DNA of 64,000 bases from Deltaproteobacteria bacterium (GTDB lineage Bacteria; Myxococcota_A; Bradymonadia; REDH01). The stretch is from assembly GCA_007693585.1 (NCBI GenBank), contig REDH01000056.1:1-64000 (forward strand). The letters run 5' to 3'. This document shows positions 8,129 to 16,869 of this stretch, one piece after another (the stretch's first letter is position 1; the number at the start of each line of letters is the position of its first letter). Below the pieces are notes generated by a model. It had not been told where the DNA came from and searched no databases. It saw nothing but the letters and a program-made list of their open reading frames with translations. The translations under genes were made by a program, and so were the position numbers.

Positions 8129-9148
8129 GTGATCAAGTGCAACCAGTGCGGACGGGAGAACGAGGACCACTACAAGTTCTGCCTGGGATGCGGCGCTCCG
8201 CTTGCAGCGCAGCAGGCGGCCGCTCCTGCGGCCGAGGCGGCGGGCTGGCCCGCGAACTGTCCGAGCTGCGGCGCGGAAGTTGTCGTGGGGCAGCGGTTCT
8301 GTGGGACGTGCGGTTACAACGTTGCAGACCATGTGGTGAAGCACAGTGGTTCGCAGCCGGCGGTGTCGCAGCCGTCCGCACCTGCTCCTGCGCCGGCTGC
8401 TGCGGCTGCTCCGGCGGCCCCGCAGCAGGCCCCTGGCTCTCCCACATCCGGTGGTGCCGCGGTGCAACCCGCTGCGCAGGCATCGGGGCAGCCGTCGGCT
8501 GCGGCCCCGGCCTACGTGGTCTTCGTGCAGCCTGACGGATCCCCGGGCGAGGCGTTCGGTCTGCAGATGGGCGAGAATCTGATCGGGCGGTCGGTGGCGT
8601 TCACCACGTTCCAGTCCGACCAGTATCTCAGCATGCAGCACGCGAAGCTCGTTCTGGAGCCTCAGGGTGCGCAGATCACGGATATGGGGACACCCAACGG
8701 TGTCTTCCTGCGGATGAATGCGTCGACCGCCCTGCAGCATGGGGACGAGATTCGCATCGGTCAGGAGCGTCTTCGGTTCGAGCTGCTCGATCAGTTGCCA
8801 CCGCTCACGCCTGCACCTGGTGACGGCACCAAGATCATTGGGAGCCCGAGGGGTGGTGCGTGGGCGCGCCTGTGCCGACTCAGCGCGCACAACGAGTCCT
8901 CGATCGTGTTCCTCCTCCGGCAGGACGAGCACCGGCTCGGCCGTGAGCAGGGAGACATCCTGTTCCCTGACGACGGATACGTCTCCGGTCGGCACGCGCG
9001 CATCTACCGTGAGGGTGGGCAGGCCTTCGTGGAGGATCTCGGCAGCAGCAATGGCACATTTCTGAGGATTCGCGAGACCACGCCGCTTCCTCCGAACGCG
9101 CTCGTGCTGCTCGGCGAGAAGCCGTACCGCTTCGTTCGCCCCTCCTGA
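8129..9148 (+). CDS. Double zinc-ribbon, double FHA domain protein
   Basis: A 339-residue signalling protein with four parts. A zinc ribbon uses Cys4, 7, 18 and 21; a second uses Cys44, 47, 58 and 61. A flexible Ala/Pro/Gln/Ser linker covers about 70-125. Two forkhead-associated domains follow. The first FHA (about 150-222) is divergent (IGR...SMQHAKL, then TPNGVFL). The second (about 268-335) is canonical, with LGREQGD, SGRHARI and SSNGTFL, so it should bind phosphothreonine. It probably docks phosphoproteins downstream of Ser/Thr kinases. The GTG start at 8129 has a clear GGAGGAG 6 nt upstream. Confidence 0.88.
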   Translation: MIKCNQCGRENEDHYKFCLGCGAPLAAQQAAAPAAEAAGWPANCPSCGAEVVVGQRFCGTCGYNVADHVVKHSGSQPAVSQPSAPAPAPAAAAAPAAPQQAPGSPTSGGAAVQPAAQASGQPSAAAPAYVVFVQPDGSPGEAFGLQMGENLIGRSVAFTTFQSDQYLSMQHAKLVLEPQGAQITDMGTPNGVFLRMNASTALQHGDEIRIGQERLRFELLDQLPPLTPAPGDGTKIIGSPRGGAWARLCRLSAHNESSIVFLLRQDEHRLGREQGDILFPDDGYVSGRHARIYREGGQAFVEDLGSSNGTFLRIRETTPLPPNALVLLGEKPYRFVRPS

Positions 9149-9196
9149 TCGCTCTTCACTCGAGCGAACAGCCCTCCCCGCTTCACGGATGCGACG

Positions 9197-10645
9197 GTGC
9201 TGCCCGAAGAACTCGATGGAGTCCTGGTCGAGGAATGTGGTGTCGTCGCCACAGTTGATCATGGCGAGGCGTCGAACCTCACCTATCTGGGTCTGCATGC
9301 CCTGCAGCATCGTGGTCAGGAGAGTGTAGGCATCGCGTCGCTGTGCTCCAACTCGATGCATATCCGTCGCAAGATGGGACGTGTCGCGGAGACGCTCACC
9401 CCGGAGGATCTGTCCTCCCTGCCGGGTGACCGCGCGATCGGTCACGTGCGGTACTCCACGGCCGGGGGAAGTGTGCTGCGGAATGCGCAGCCCATCTTCG
9501 TGGAGCTTCGGTTCGGACCGGTCGCCTTCGCCCACAACGGCAACCTGACGAACGCGGACGTTCTTCGGCGGCAATTGGAGTCCAGTGGAAGCATCTTCCA
9601 CTCCACAAGCGATACGGAGGTCATCGCGCACCTCGTGGCGCGGTCGCGGAAGGACTCCCTCGAGGAGGCACTTGTGGAGGCGCTGCTTCAGGTGCGGGGA
9701 GCGTACAGCCTCGTCGTGCTGTCGCGCGAGGGTGTCCACGCGGTGCGAGATGCGCACGGCGTGCGTCCGCTCGTGCTGGGCCGCATCGAAAACGGCTGGA
9801 TGGTGGCCTCGGAGACCAGCTCGCTCGACCTGATTCGGGCGGAGTTCGTTCGCGAGATCGAACCCGGAGAGCTGCTGACCTTCGACCCATCGGGTCTGCA
9901 GCGCAGCCAGCGCCCCTTTGCTCCGGTGACCCCGACTCCGTGCATCTTCGAGCTGGTCTACTTCGCCCGTCCCGACTCCACGATCTTCGGACGCAGTGTA
10001 TACGCGGCGCGGGTGAACATGGGTCGGGAGCTTGCGCGCAGCACGTCGATCGGAGCGGATCTGGTTGTCCCGGTTCCGGACTCCGGCGTTCCGGCCGCGC
10101 TCGGGTACAGCAGGGAGTCTGGGGTTCCGTTCGAGCTGGGTCTGATCCGCTCTCATTATGTGGGTCGGACCTTCATCGAGCCGAGTTCGAGCATTCGGCA
10201 CTTCGGGGTGAAGCTGAAGCTCAATCCCGTCGCGGGGCTCCTTCGAGGCAAGCGGGTGGTGGTTGTCGACGACTCGGTGGTGCGGGGGACGACCAGTCGA
10301 AAGATCGTCAAGATGATTCGCGAGGCGGGCGCTTCCGAGGTGCACTTTCGCGTGGCCTCTCCGCCGACGCGCTGGCCGTGCTTCTACGGCATCGACACCC
10401 CGGTTCGCTCGCAGCTCATCGCAGCGACGCACAGTCTGGACGAGATCCGGGACTACATCACGGCGGACAGCATCGGCTACCTGACCATGGAGGGACTGCG
10501 CCGCGCGTGCGCAGTGGCAGGTGAGGACGGCACGGACGGGACACGTTTCTGCGAGGCCTGCTTCTCCGGCGACTATCCCATCGAGCTATCGGACGAGGCT
10601 CGGCGTTCGAACGCGAAGGACCCTGCGAGCGATGAAGCCGGTTGA
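9197..10645 (+). CDS. purF: Amidophosphoribosyltransferase, iron-sulfur type with propeptide
   Basis: Catalyses the first committed step of purine synthesis: PRPP + glutamine to phosphoribosylamine. The N-terminal Ntn glutaminase nucleophile is Cys14, preceded by a 13-residue leader that must be removed, as in Bacillus-type PurF. The PRPP loop reads VVVVDDSVVRGTT. Cys249, Cys395, Cys452 and Cys455 match the spacing of the [4Fe-4S] ligands of B. subtilis PurF, so this is the oxygen-sensitive cluster-bearing class. It is 482 residues long with a GTG start at 9197; an ATG 8 nt upstream is out of frame. It is convergent with the following minus-strand gene, 23 nt away. Confidence 0.95.
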   Translation: MLPEELDGVLVEECGVVATVDHGEASNLTYLGLHALQHRGQESVGIASLCSNSMHIRRKMGRVAETLTPEDLSSLPGDRAIGHVRYSTAGGSVLRNAQPIFVELRFGPVAFAHNGNLTNADVLRRQLESSGSIFHSTSDTEVIAHLVARSRKDSLEEALVEALLQVRGAYSLVVLSREGVHAVRDAHGVRPLVLGRIENGWMVASETSSLDLIRAEFVREIEPGELLTFDPSGLQRSQRPFAPVTPTPCIFELVYFARPDSTIFGRSVYAARVNMGRELARSTSIGADLVVPVPDSGVPAALGYSRESGVPFELGLIRSHYVGRTFIEPSSSIRHFGVKLKLNPVAGLLRGKRVVVVDDSVVRGTTSRKIVKMIREAGASEVHFRVASPPTRWPCFYGIDTPVRSQLIAATHSLDEIRDYITADSIGYLTMEGLRRACAVAGEDGTDGTRFCEACFSGDYPIELSDEARRSNAKDPASDEAG

Positions 10646-10668
10646 TCTGGCTGCATCCTGTCGCATGC

Positions 10669-11325
10669 CTATCGAAGTCCTTCGGGATCACCGTTCGGGC
10701 CGCCGCTTTCGAGGGCCTCGTCCACCAGGGGGCGCCAGCGGACCAGAGCGGGCGACTGCCAGTCCAGCGCTGCCTCGTACTCGGCAACGCGATGCGGTTC
10801 GTGGGCCAGATCGATCCACAGAAGGCATGTGAGTCGACGCTCGTCGAGTGTCGCAGGGCGTCCGGACTGGAGTAGCCATCGTCGCGCGTCGGCCATCCTG
10901 TCCTCCCGCAGCGCGCGGGATGCGAGGACTTCGGCAAGCTCGCCGGCGAGCCAGAACCGTTCGACTCCAATGGACAGGATGGGGATGGGACCGTGCACCC
11001 ATGTATCGAGGAAGCTGCGATGTCCTGTTCCGGCGCGCTCCTCGTCGAGTTGCCGAAAGTCGTCCTCGACTGCGCGCATTGCGGCCTGCATCAGCCTCTC
11101 GGCGGCCTGTTCGACGCGCTCGGACGAGTCGTCATCAAGGGCCGCCATGAGCTCGGCGAGTTCGAGCGGAAGGAGTTCGGGTTCGCGGACGCCGGGCAGC
11201 TCGGCGGCGCAGGCCCATGGCGGCACAACAGGGGACATGGACGGGGTGGTGGAGTCCACGTCCGTCGCGGCGGGGGCGGCGCATGCGCCTGCGGAGATCC
11301 AGAGGACAAGGGACGAGAGGGTCAT
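10669..11325 (-). CDS. Putative lipoprotein or secreted protein, unknown function
   Basis: A 218-residue product with an N-terminal hydrophobic segment ending at a cysteine (MTLSSLVLWISAGAC). The residues before Cys15 (AGA) are not an ideal lipobox, so it may be a lipoprotein or simply secreted. The mature part is alpha-helical, rich in Glu, Ala, Leu and Arg (ELAELMAALDDDSSERVEQA), with scattered Trp and no recognised motif. The start at 11325 was preferred because it places the signal peptide at the N-terminus; a longer frame to 11433 would overlap the upstream gene. It lies downstream of, and may be co-transcribed with, the MmgE/PrpD-like gene. Confidence 0.65.
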   Translation of the reverse strand: MTLSSLVLWISAGACAAPAATDVDSTTPSMSPVVPPWACAAELPGVREPELLPLELAELMAALDDDSSERVEQAAERLMQAAMRAVEDDFRQLDEERAGTGHRSFLDTWVHGPIPILSIGVERFWLAGELAEVLASRALREDRMADARRWLLQSGRPATLDERRLTCLLWIDLAHEPHRVAEYEAALDWQSPALVRWRPLVDEALESGGPNGDPEGLR

Positions 11326-11372
11326 GGCCTGCCGGAAGGTCCCTGCCAGGCGTGCGGGTGTCCTCGGCGGGT

Positions 11373-13145
11373 TCACGGGATCTCCGTGGCGATACGGGAG
11401 TCCGTGTGCATGACGCGGATGAGTGGGCGCCACGATTCGCGAGCCTTCATGTGGTCATGCGCGGCAGACGCGAGAAGGGGAACGGTGCCGTCGACCTGTT
11501 CCGGCGGCGCATATCTGGAGGCCTCTCGTCGGAGTTGGTCGATGGCGATGCGGAGTCGTGTTCCGAGTGGCTCGGCCGTGCCTCCGGGCACATCGGGCTG
11601 TTCGGCAGTACTGGTTCGTCCGTCGTCGAGTTGGATGTTCACGCGTGCTCCGAGATGCCACCTGAGTTCGTGGAGGCGCAAGCGCTCGAGATGGACGCGA
11701 TGACCAAGCGTTCGGCGCCCGAGTTCTGCCGCGATGGTGAGGGCGGAGCCTGCGCCGACCACGCGTCGCAACCCTGGGATTCGGTGTCCGTGGCGGGCCG
11801 TGAAGAGAGCGGAAGACATCAGAACCCCCTGAAGGAGGCTTCGCTCCGCGGAGGTAAGTCTTGCCGCACTGATGAATGGCGCCAGGGCCTTTCGTATCGC
11901 GGAGGGTCCCGACGCGAGGACGATTCCCGGGAGTCTGGCATGTTCGAGCAGCGCGAGGATCTGTCTTGCTCCCAGTGTCGGGTCCATTTCGACATGGATG
12001 CGCGGGAGGAGATCGGCGAGGTCTTCGCGCACTTCGTCGAGGCGGACGGGATGGAGATCAGTGGCGTCGAGGTCTCCACGAAGGAGGGTCAGGGCGACCA
12101 TGTGGCGCACGGAGCGCGGCACATCCTCCGCCCGTAGGAAGGGGCGCTCCGAGGCGGCAAATAGCCACCGATCGAGCAGGAAGGACGCCGGGTTGAGGTG
12201 AACCGTAACGGTGCGAAGGGCTGCGATGTCCGCTCCGCGTTCGGGCGCATGGAGCCCTCTCACGGCCGAAGCCGCGGCCAGCTGCGCGGTCTCGGTGAAC
12301 AGGGACCCGGGTCTGGACCTCGTGGCGATCGACTCGACGAGCCAGGTGGTACCCGGTCGAACCAGCGCTGGTCGCAGTGGGCTGGCGCCCAGGGTGTCGA
12401 AGAGGCCACCGCGTCCGAGCAGGGCGTCCGGTGCGCCTGTGCCACCATCCCTGGCGAGACGCAGTGCCTCCATCCCGATATGGGCTGCTGACGCACAGCC
12501 GAGCGCCCGCACCGCAGGGAGTCGCACGGCAGGCCTGGTGAGCATCAGTGGCATTCCGAGGACGATGCGCAAGGCGTGCGCGAGTGTGGCCACGGGGACC
12601 CGCATGGTCATGCCTGCACCGAGTATCACCGCGGCAGCATGGATATGGAGTGCCTGAAAGGCGAGCCCGGCGGAGAGCAGGCCGGCCAGTCCGAGTCGTG
12701 AGCAGAACTCGGCGGCGCATGCGGTAGCGAGGAGGACGCGCTCGTTGGTGGCTTCGGTCCCCTGCCCGGCGAACCAGGCCGCGAGCGCCGCTGTCGGAGC
12801 GGCGGTGGTCAGGAGGGTGCTGTCCATGCGGTGGGAGAGCGTGACCACCTTCGTCGCGTGGGCGATGGCCTGTTCGAGGGACAGCACGTGGCCTGCGGGG
12901 GGCACACTCACGCGTGGCCATTCCGCGGTGCCGTTGATGGAGGGAGACGACACCATGTGCTGTTCGTCGATGCACGAGGCGGTTCCGGCGAAGAAGGCCG
13001 AGAGGGCCCCGATCTGGATGGTTCGTGTCGCGGTGCGGGTCTCCAGAGGCAGGTCGGTCCAGGTCAGCCTGCCGCAGTGGTCGAGAAACTCCTCGACAAA
13101 GTGCTCGGCACCCTCGTCGCGCTCTCGCCCTTGCGTACGCGCCAT
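11373..13145 (-). CDS. MmgE/PrpD-like protein, divergent
   Basis: A 590-residue cytoplasmic protein whose first 330 or so residues follow the all-helical MmgE/PrpD pattern (2-methylcitrate dehydratase and relatives): an early Asp/His stretch (LSHRMDSTLLTTAAPTAALA), a conserved ATACAAEFCSRLG segment, then AAAVILGAGMTM and a GRGGLFDTLG element equivalent to the family's G(F/L)(T/G)GP...G region. The second half is poorly conserved, and no catalytic residues could be confirmed, so the activity is uncertain. ATG 13145 has GGGAGACGAGCG in front. No prp or citrate-cycle genes are nearby, so a propionate role is not supported by context. Confidence 0.6.
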   Translation of the reverse strand: MARTQGRERDEGAEHFVEEFLDHCGRLTWTDLPLETRTATRTIQIGALSAFFAGTASCIDEQHMVSSPSINGTAEWPRVSVPPAGHVLSLEQAIAHATKVVTLSHRMDSTLLTTAAPTAALAAWFAGQGTEATNERVLLATACAAEFCSRLGLAGLLSAGLAFQALHIHAAAVILGAGMTMRVPVATLAHALRIVLGMPLMLTRPAVRLPAVRALGCASAAHIGMEALRLARDGGTGAPDALLGRGGLFDTLGASPLRPALVRPGTTWLVESIATRSRPGSLFTETAQLAAASAVRGLHAPERGADIAALRTVTVHLNPASFLLDRWLFAASERPFLRAEDVPRSVRHMVALTLLRGDLDATDLHPVRLDEVREDLADLLPRIHVEMDPTLGARQILALLEHARLPGIVLASGPSAIRKALAPFISAARLTSAERSLLQGVLMSSALFTARHGHRIPGLRRVVGAGSALTIAAELGRRTLGHRVHLERLRLHELRWHLGARVNIQLDDGRTSTAEQPDVPGGTAEPLGTRLRIAIDQLRREASRYAPPEQVDGTVPLLASAAHDHMKARESWRPLIRVMHTDSRIATEIP

Positions 13146-13267
13146 CGCTCGTCTCCCTTGCCCGTGCAGCCCTCCCCTGCCTATCTCCTGTCGTGCGTAA
13201 CTGCGTGACGGGGATGCCGCAATGCAGTGCGCCGCTTCGCGTGCCGGTGATTTCGAAAGCGAGTTTC

Positions 13268-14119
13268 ATGCGCTCAGCCTTGATCAGCTCTCTGTCCATG
13301 CGGATTGCAGTCAGCCTGCTTGTTGCAGGGGTTCCGTTGGCGCTGGCCTCGGCCTGCGGAGGGGTTCCGTCGGGACCGAACCCGGACGTCCTTCGGAGCA
13401 CGGTCGATCTCGCGAAGGGTCATGTGGCGCGGGCCCGAAACGCCTCGGAGAATGCGGTCTACCCCTCGCGCGAGGAGCAGCGTGAGGCCTTCATCCACGC
13501 AGGAGACGCGCTTGCTCGCGGCGAAGCTCGGGATGCCCTGGACATCGTGCGCGTTCTTCTGGAGTTGCAGCCTGCGAACTGGATGTTTCACTCGCTGTTG
13601 GTGCAGACGCTGTACTTCGGCCTGCATGACGCCGAGCGAGCGCTCGATGCGGCCGGGCGCTGCCTGCACGTGGATCCGTTGGTCATCGAGTGCCTGCAGG
13701 TCAGGGCGCTGGCGCTGCTCGACCTGGGTCGCAGCACGGAGGCCCGTCTCGCACTCGACACCTACATCGAGGTGAATCCAGCCGATGAGCGTGCACAGGA
13801 GCTGCTGTCGCGGGCGCGGCTCGACTCCGGCGATACGGAAGGTGCTGCCGCGCTTCTCCGGGCGCTGGTCGCACGGTCCCCCGACAACCTGCGACGACGC
13901 CTCCTTCTCGCCCATGCGGAGGAGCGGTCGGGCAGGGTTGACGAGGCCGAGCGACAGTTCATGGTGGTGTCGCGAATCCATCGGGATCCTGTCGCGGGGT
14001 TGACCTACCTGCTGCGGTTCTACGAGCGTCAGGAGCGTTCTGCCGATGTGCGCGCGATCCGGAGCGAGATCAACCGCCTGCAACGCCCGGCGCCCCGGCG
14101 GCGCCTCGATCCGCTTTGA
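13268..14119 (+). CDS. TPR-containing secreted or lipoprotein
   Basis: A 283-residue product with an N-terminal hydrophobic signal (MRIAVSLLVAGVPLALASAC); the cysteine at its end may be lipidated, although ASA-C is a weak lipobox. The body consists of TPR-like helical pairs (EAFIHAGDALARGEARDALD, ERALDAAGRCLHVDPLVIEC, EARLALDTYIEVNPADERAQ, EAERQFMVVSRIHRDPVAGL), so it is probably a periplasmic or outer-membrane scaffold. Starts at 13268 and 13298 both keep the signal; the longer was taken. It is divergent from the MmgE-like gene across 122 bp. Confidence 0.72.
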   Translation: MRSALISSLSMRIAVSLLVAGVPLALASACGGVPSGPNPDVLRSTVDLAKGHVARARNASENAVYPSREEQREAFIHAGDALARGEARDALDIVRVLLELQPANWMFHSLLVQTLYFGLHDAERALDAAGRCLHVDPLVIECLQVRALALLDLGRSTEARLALDTYIEVNPADERAQELLSRARLDSGDTEGAAALLRALVARSPDNLRRRLLLAHAEERSGRVDEAERQFMVVSRIHRDPVAGLTYLLRFYERQERSADVRAIRSEINRLQRPAPRRRLDPL

Positions 14120-14156
14120 TGGTCCCGAACCCTCACCCTCATCCCCACGCCCACCC

Positions 14157-15659
14157 ATGCGACAACGACGGTCCGGAGTCCTCCTGCATCCCACCAGTCT
14201 TCCCGGTCCCGGGGCCGCAGGGACGCTCGGGCAGGAGGCGATTCGATGGCTCGATCGGCTCTCGGAGGCTGGTCAGCGTGTGTGGCAGATTCTTCCGCTG
14301 GGACCAGCCGACACGGGCGGCAGTCCCTACATGGCGCGAAGTGCGTTTGGCGGAAACCCGGCACTGATCAGTCCCTCATGGCTGGTGGATCGTGGCTGGC
14401 TCGCTGCGGAACATCAGGCCGATGCGTGCGACCCGCGCTGGCGCACGGTCTCGGACCCGGACGTTGCCTGCCAGCAGGGTCTGCGCTGTGCCTGGCTCGC
14501 ATGGGATCACGTCCGCGCTCGGCGTCCTGACGTGGTGCAGGCCTTCATGCAGTGGCGTGGCGAGCAGGCGAGCTGGCTGGAAGACCAGGCGCTGTTCGAG
14601 GCCCTGCGGTCACGCTACCAACAGCGGCTCTGGCTCGATTGGCCCGTGGACATCCGTTCGAGGGAGTCCAGCGCACTCGTGTCGGCACGGCGGGAGCTGT
14701 CGGAGGAAGTGGACCGCCAGGCGTTCGCGCAGTTCGCCTTCGATCGGCAGTGGGCGAACGTACGCAGAGCGGCGGGGGAACGCGGCGTGCGCATCCTTGG
14801 AGACATCCCCATCTACGTCTCACTCCAGAGCGCGGACGTCTGGCAGCACCCAACCCTCTTCGATCTGGGGCCGGACCTTCATCCGCGTGCGGTGGCCGGC
14901 GTTCCTCCGGACTACTTCTCGACGCAGGGACAGCGATGGGGCAATCCCCTCTACCGGTGGGAACGCATGGCGGAGGACGACCATGCGTGGTGGTGCAGAC
15001 GCTTCTCTCGCGTCCTTGAACACTGTGACGAGGTCCGACTTGATCACTTCCGGGGCTTCGAATCGTTCTGGGAAGTCCCGGCCACTTCAGAGTTTGCGGT
15101 GGACGGGCAGTGGGTGCAGGGCCCTGGCCGGGCCCTCTTCGATTCGCTCCAGCGCACACTGGGCTCGCTCCCGGTCCTGGCGGAGGACCTGGGCACCATC
15201 ACGCCGGCCGTCGACGCGCTGCGGCGGGAGTGCGGATTCCCCGGAATGGCGATCCTGCAGTTCGCCTTCGGGGGAAGCCCAGCCAATCCGTACCTGCCGC
15301 ACAACCTCGAGCCACATCAGACCGTCTACACGGGCACCCACGACAACGACACGACGCTCGGCTGGTACGCGACGGCGGCGGCCGAAGCCCGGGACCACGT
15401 GCGAAGGTACCTGTCCACAGACGGCCACGACATCTCGTCTCGGCTCCTGAAGACCGCCTGGTTGTCGGTATGCGAGACGGCGATCGCGCCGGTTCAGGAC
15501 GTGCTCGGCCTCGGAACAGAGCGCAGAATGAACACGCCCGGAACGCAATCGGGCAACTGGACGTTTCGACTGTCCGAACACGAATGGACCGACGACACCT
15601 CCGAGTGGGTGCACGGTCTCACCTCCCTCGCCGGTCGCCTCCCGGACGCTCCGGAATAG
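14157..15659 (+). CDS. malQ: 4-alpha-glucanotransferase (amylomaltase, GH77)
   Basis: Transfers alpha-1,4-glucan segments between maltodextrins in glycogen and maltose metabolism, in the cytoplasm. The 500-residue product carries the GH77 landmarks in order: RSGVLLHPTSLPGP at the N-terminus, ILGDIPIYVSLQSADVW, the nucleophile region EVRLDHFRGFESFWEVP, the acid/base region VLAEDLGTITPAV, and YTGTHDNDTTLGWY. The length is normal for bacterial amylomaltase. ATG 14157 is preceded by a C-rich stretch with no Shine-Dalgarno sequence, so translation may depend on the upstream TPR gene 37 nt before. Confidence 0.94.
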   Translation: MRQRRSGVLLHPTSLPGPGAAGTLGQEAIRWLDRLSEAGQRVWQILPLGPADTGGSPYMARSAFGGNPALISPSWLVDRGWLAAEHQADACDPRWRTVSDPDVACQQGLRCAWLAWDHVRARRPDVVQAFMQWRGEQASWLEDQALFEALRSRYQQRLWLDWPVDIRSRESSALVSARRELSEEVDRQAFAQFAFDRQWANVRRAAGERGVRILGDIPIYVSLQSADVWQHPTLFDLGPDLHPRAVAGVPPDYFSTQGQRWGNPLYRWERMAEDDHAWWCRRFSRVLEHCDEVRLDHFRGFESFWEVPATSEFAVDGQWVQGPGRALFDSLQRTLGSLPVLAEDLGTITPAVDALRRECGFPGMAILQFAFGGSPANPYLPHNLEPHQTVYTGTHDNDTTLGWYATAAAEARDHVRRYLSTDGHDISSRLLKTAWLSVCETAIAPVQDVLGLGTERRMNTPGTQSGNWTFRLSEHEWTDDTSEWVHGLTSLAGRLPDAPE

Positions 15660-15692
15660 CCGGCCATCCCGGGGCTCGACATTGTCCGGAAC

Positions 15693-16340
15693 TCAGGACT
15701 CGCCGAAGAGAAACCATCGGGCTGCGTTCCAGAGCAACCATAGGCCGAGCACGATCAGCACACCGCCCAGGAAGCGGACCACGGTCAGGATAACCCGTGG
15801 CTTGAAACTCTCCTTTCGGCGTTCGAGCAGTCCGAAGAAGTAGTGGAACCAGGTCGCGGCTCCGAGTGCGATTCCCAGGCCGAAGAGGGGCGCGTGCCTC
15901 GGAAGAACCGGGAACCAACCCGTCGCCGCGAGCATCGCCGCCACCGCTCCCCAGCTGGCGATCACCGTCGGATTGAGCGCGGTGAGGCTGAAGCCCATGG
16001 CAAAGCCCTTGCGACGGACCCGGGATGCTCCTCGTGTCGGCGCCGGACCGGACCGAGGCTTCCAGCGCAGAAGGTGCACCCCGATGGCCGGCAGAATGAG
16101 CCCGACGAGGAGATCCAGGGTGGGCTCCAGCCACGAGAAGGCCTTGAGCAGGTGCCCCATGCCCCACCAGCCGGCCACGGCATAGAGACTCTCGGCCGTG
16201 ACCCGTCCAAGGGCCACGGCGCGTGCCTCCCGAAAACGCCCTTCCGCTGCTCTGGCATACGCCAACACCGCTGAAGGTCCTGCCGGAAGCATGGCACCTG
16301 CGGCTCCGAGAAGTATTCCGATCAGCAGAACCCAGAGCAA
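15693..16340 (-). CDS. LysE-family type membrane exporter
   Basis: A 215-residue polytopic membrane protein with about six hydrophobic segments in the LysE/RhtB arrangement. It starts with LWVLLIGILLGAAGAMLPAG, close to the family's N-terminal GP(N/S)-containing helix, followed by GPSAVLAYARAAEGRFREA and, mid-protein, FAMGFSLTALNPTVIASWGA, which matches the LysE NP(K/T) segment. Members export amino acids or other small metabolites; the substrate here is unknown. The start was set at a TTG at 16340 with GAGGAG 9 nt upstream. A longer frame to 16448 adds a non-hydrophobic tail without family resemblance. It is convergent with malQ. Confidence 0.72.
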   Translation of the reverse strand: MLWVLLIGILLGAAGAMLPAGPSAVLAYARAAEGRFREARAVALGRVTAESLYAVAGWWGMGHLLKAFSWLEPTLDLLVGLILPAIGVHLLRWKPRSGPAPTRGASRVRRKGFAMGFSLTALNPTVIASWGAVAAMLAATGWFPVLPRHAPLFGLGIALGAATWFHYFFGLLERRKESFKPRVILTVVRFLGGVLIVLGLWLLWNAARWFLFGES

Positions 16341-16869
16341 GGTGGTGGTCTCCTCGAGGCGCCCTTCACCCCGGGACGGAGCGCTGTGACGGCCAAGGCC
16401 GGCATGATGCCGCCACCCTCGTGGCGTTGCAACCATCGACGGAGACAATTGCCGAACCTGACCACAATCCGGCGATGCCTCTCGCTGGCCGAGATCAGCT
16501 TCGCATTTGGCCAGTGCGGGATTGATGCCTCCTCAAACGATGCCTTGCCCGATCTCGTCTCGGCGACGCCTACGGCGTTGGGTTTGACCTGACGACCGAG
16601 GCGATCGTGGCACCACAGCGGCCTCCGACAGATCCCATCGGCGCGGGGGCCGACGGCGAACAACTGTTCGTGGACGCGCACCCTGGCTTCGCAACAGGGA
16701 TTGACGGGCCGTGGTGTCCGGTCACACGGGAGACCTCGGACGGCTCCTCGTTCTGGACTGTTTTCGTCGTGGTGATTGACGGGCCGTGGTGTCCGGTCAC
16801 ACGGGAGACAGGCGTGTCGTCACCGGGTCGGTCACGCGCACGCCTTCCCCGGACCCTTGCGCATGGACC
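16341..16869. other. Intergenic region with a duplicated 36-bp sequence
   Basis: About 530 bases between the LysE-like gene and the next small protein. Base composition is visibly less GC-rich and less codon-like than neighbouring genes. Short open frames exist on both strands but none has a convincing start or recognisable product. The stretch contains the 36-bp direct repeat described separately. It could be a decayed mobile element or gene remnant; nothing here proves that. Confidence 0.5.
16699..16809. repeat. Two identical 36-bp direct repeats separated by 39 bp
   Basis: Copies at 16699-16734 and 16774-16809 are identical over 36 bases (starting GATTGACGGG and ending ACGGGAGAC) and flank a unique 39-bp spacer. 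Each copy contains an imperfect inverted repeat (CCGTGGTG ... CACACGG) able to form a hairpin of about 7 bp. The geometry is CRISPR-like, but there are only two copies and no cas genes. The repeat is also in phase in one frame (IDGPWCPVTRET twice, period 25 codons), so an expressed peptide repeat cannot be excluded. Confidence 0.8.

Noticed and set aside
8123..10432. A 769-codon open frame on the - strand
   Set aside because: Antisense to the FHA protein and purF, both clearly real.
16386..16592. Small protein in the repeat-bearing intergenic region
   Set aside because: A 68-codon frame without ribosome binding site, signal or recognisable sequence; the composition suggests non-coding DNA.
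16699..16809. CRISPR array
   Set aside because: Only two repeats, no further units, no leader and no cas gene in the window.
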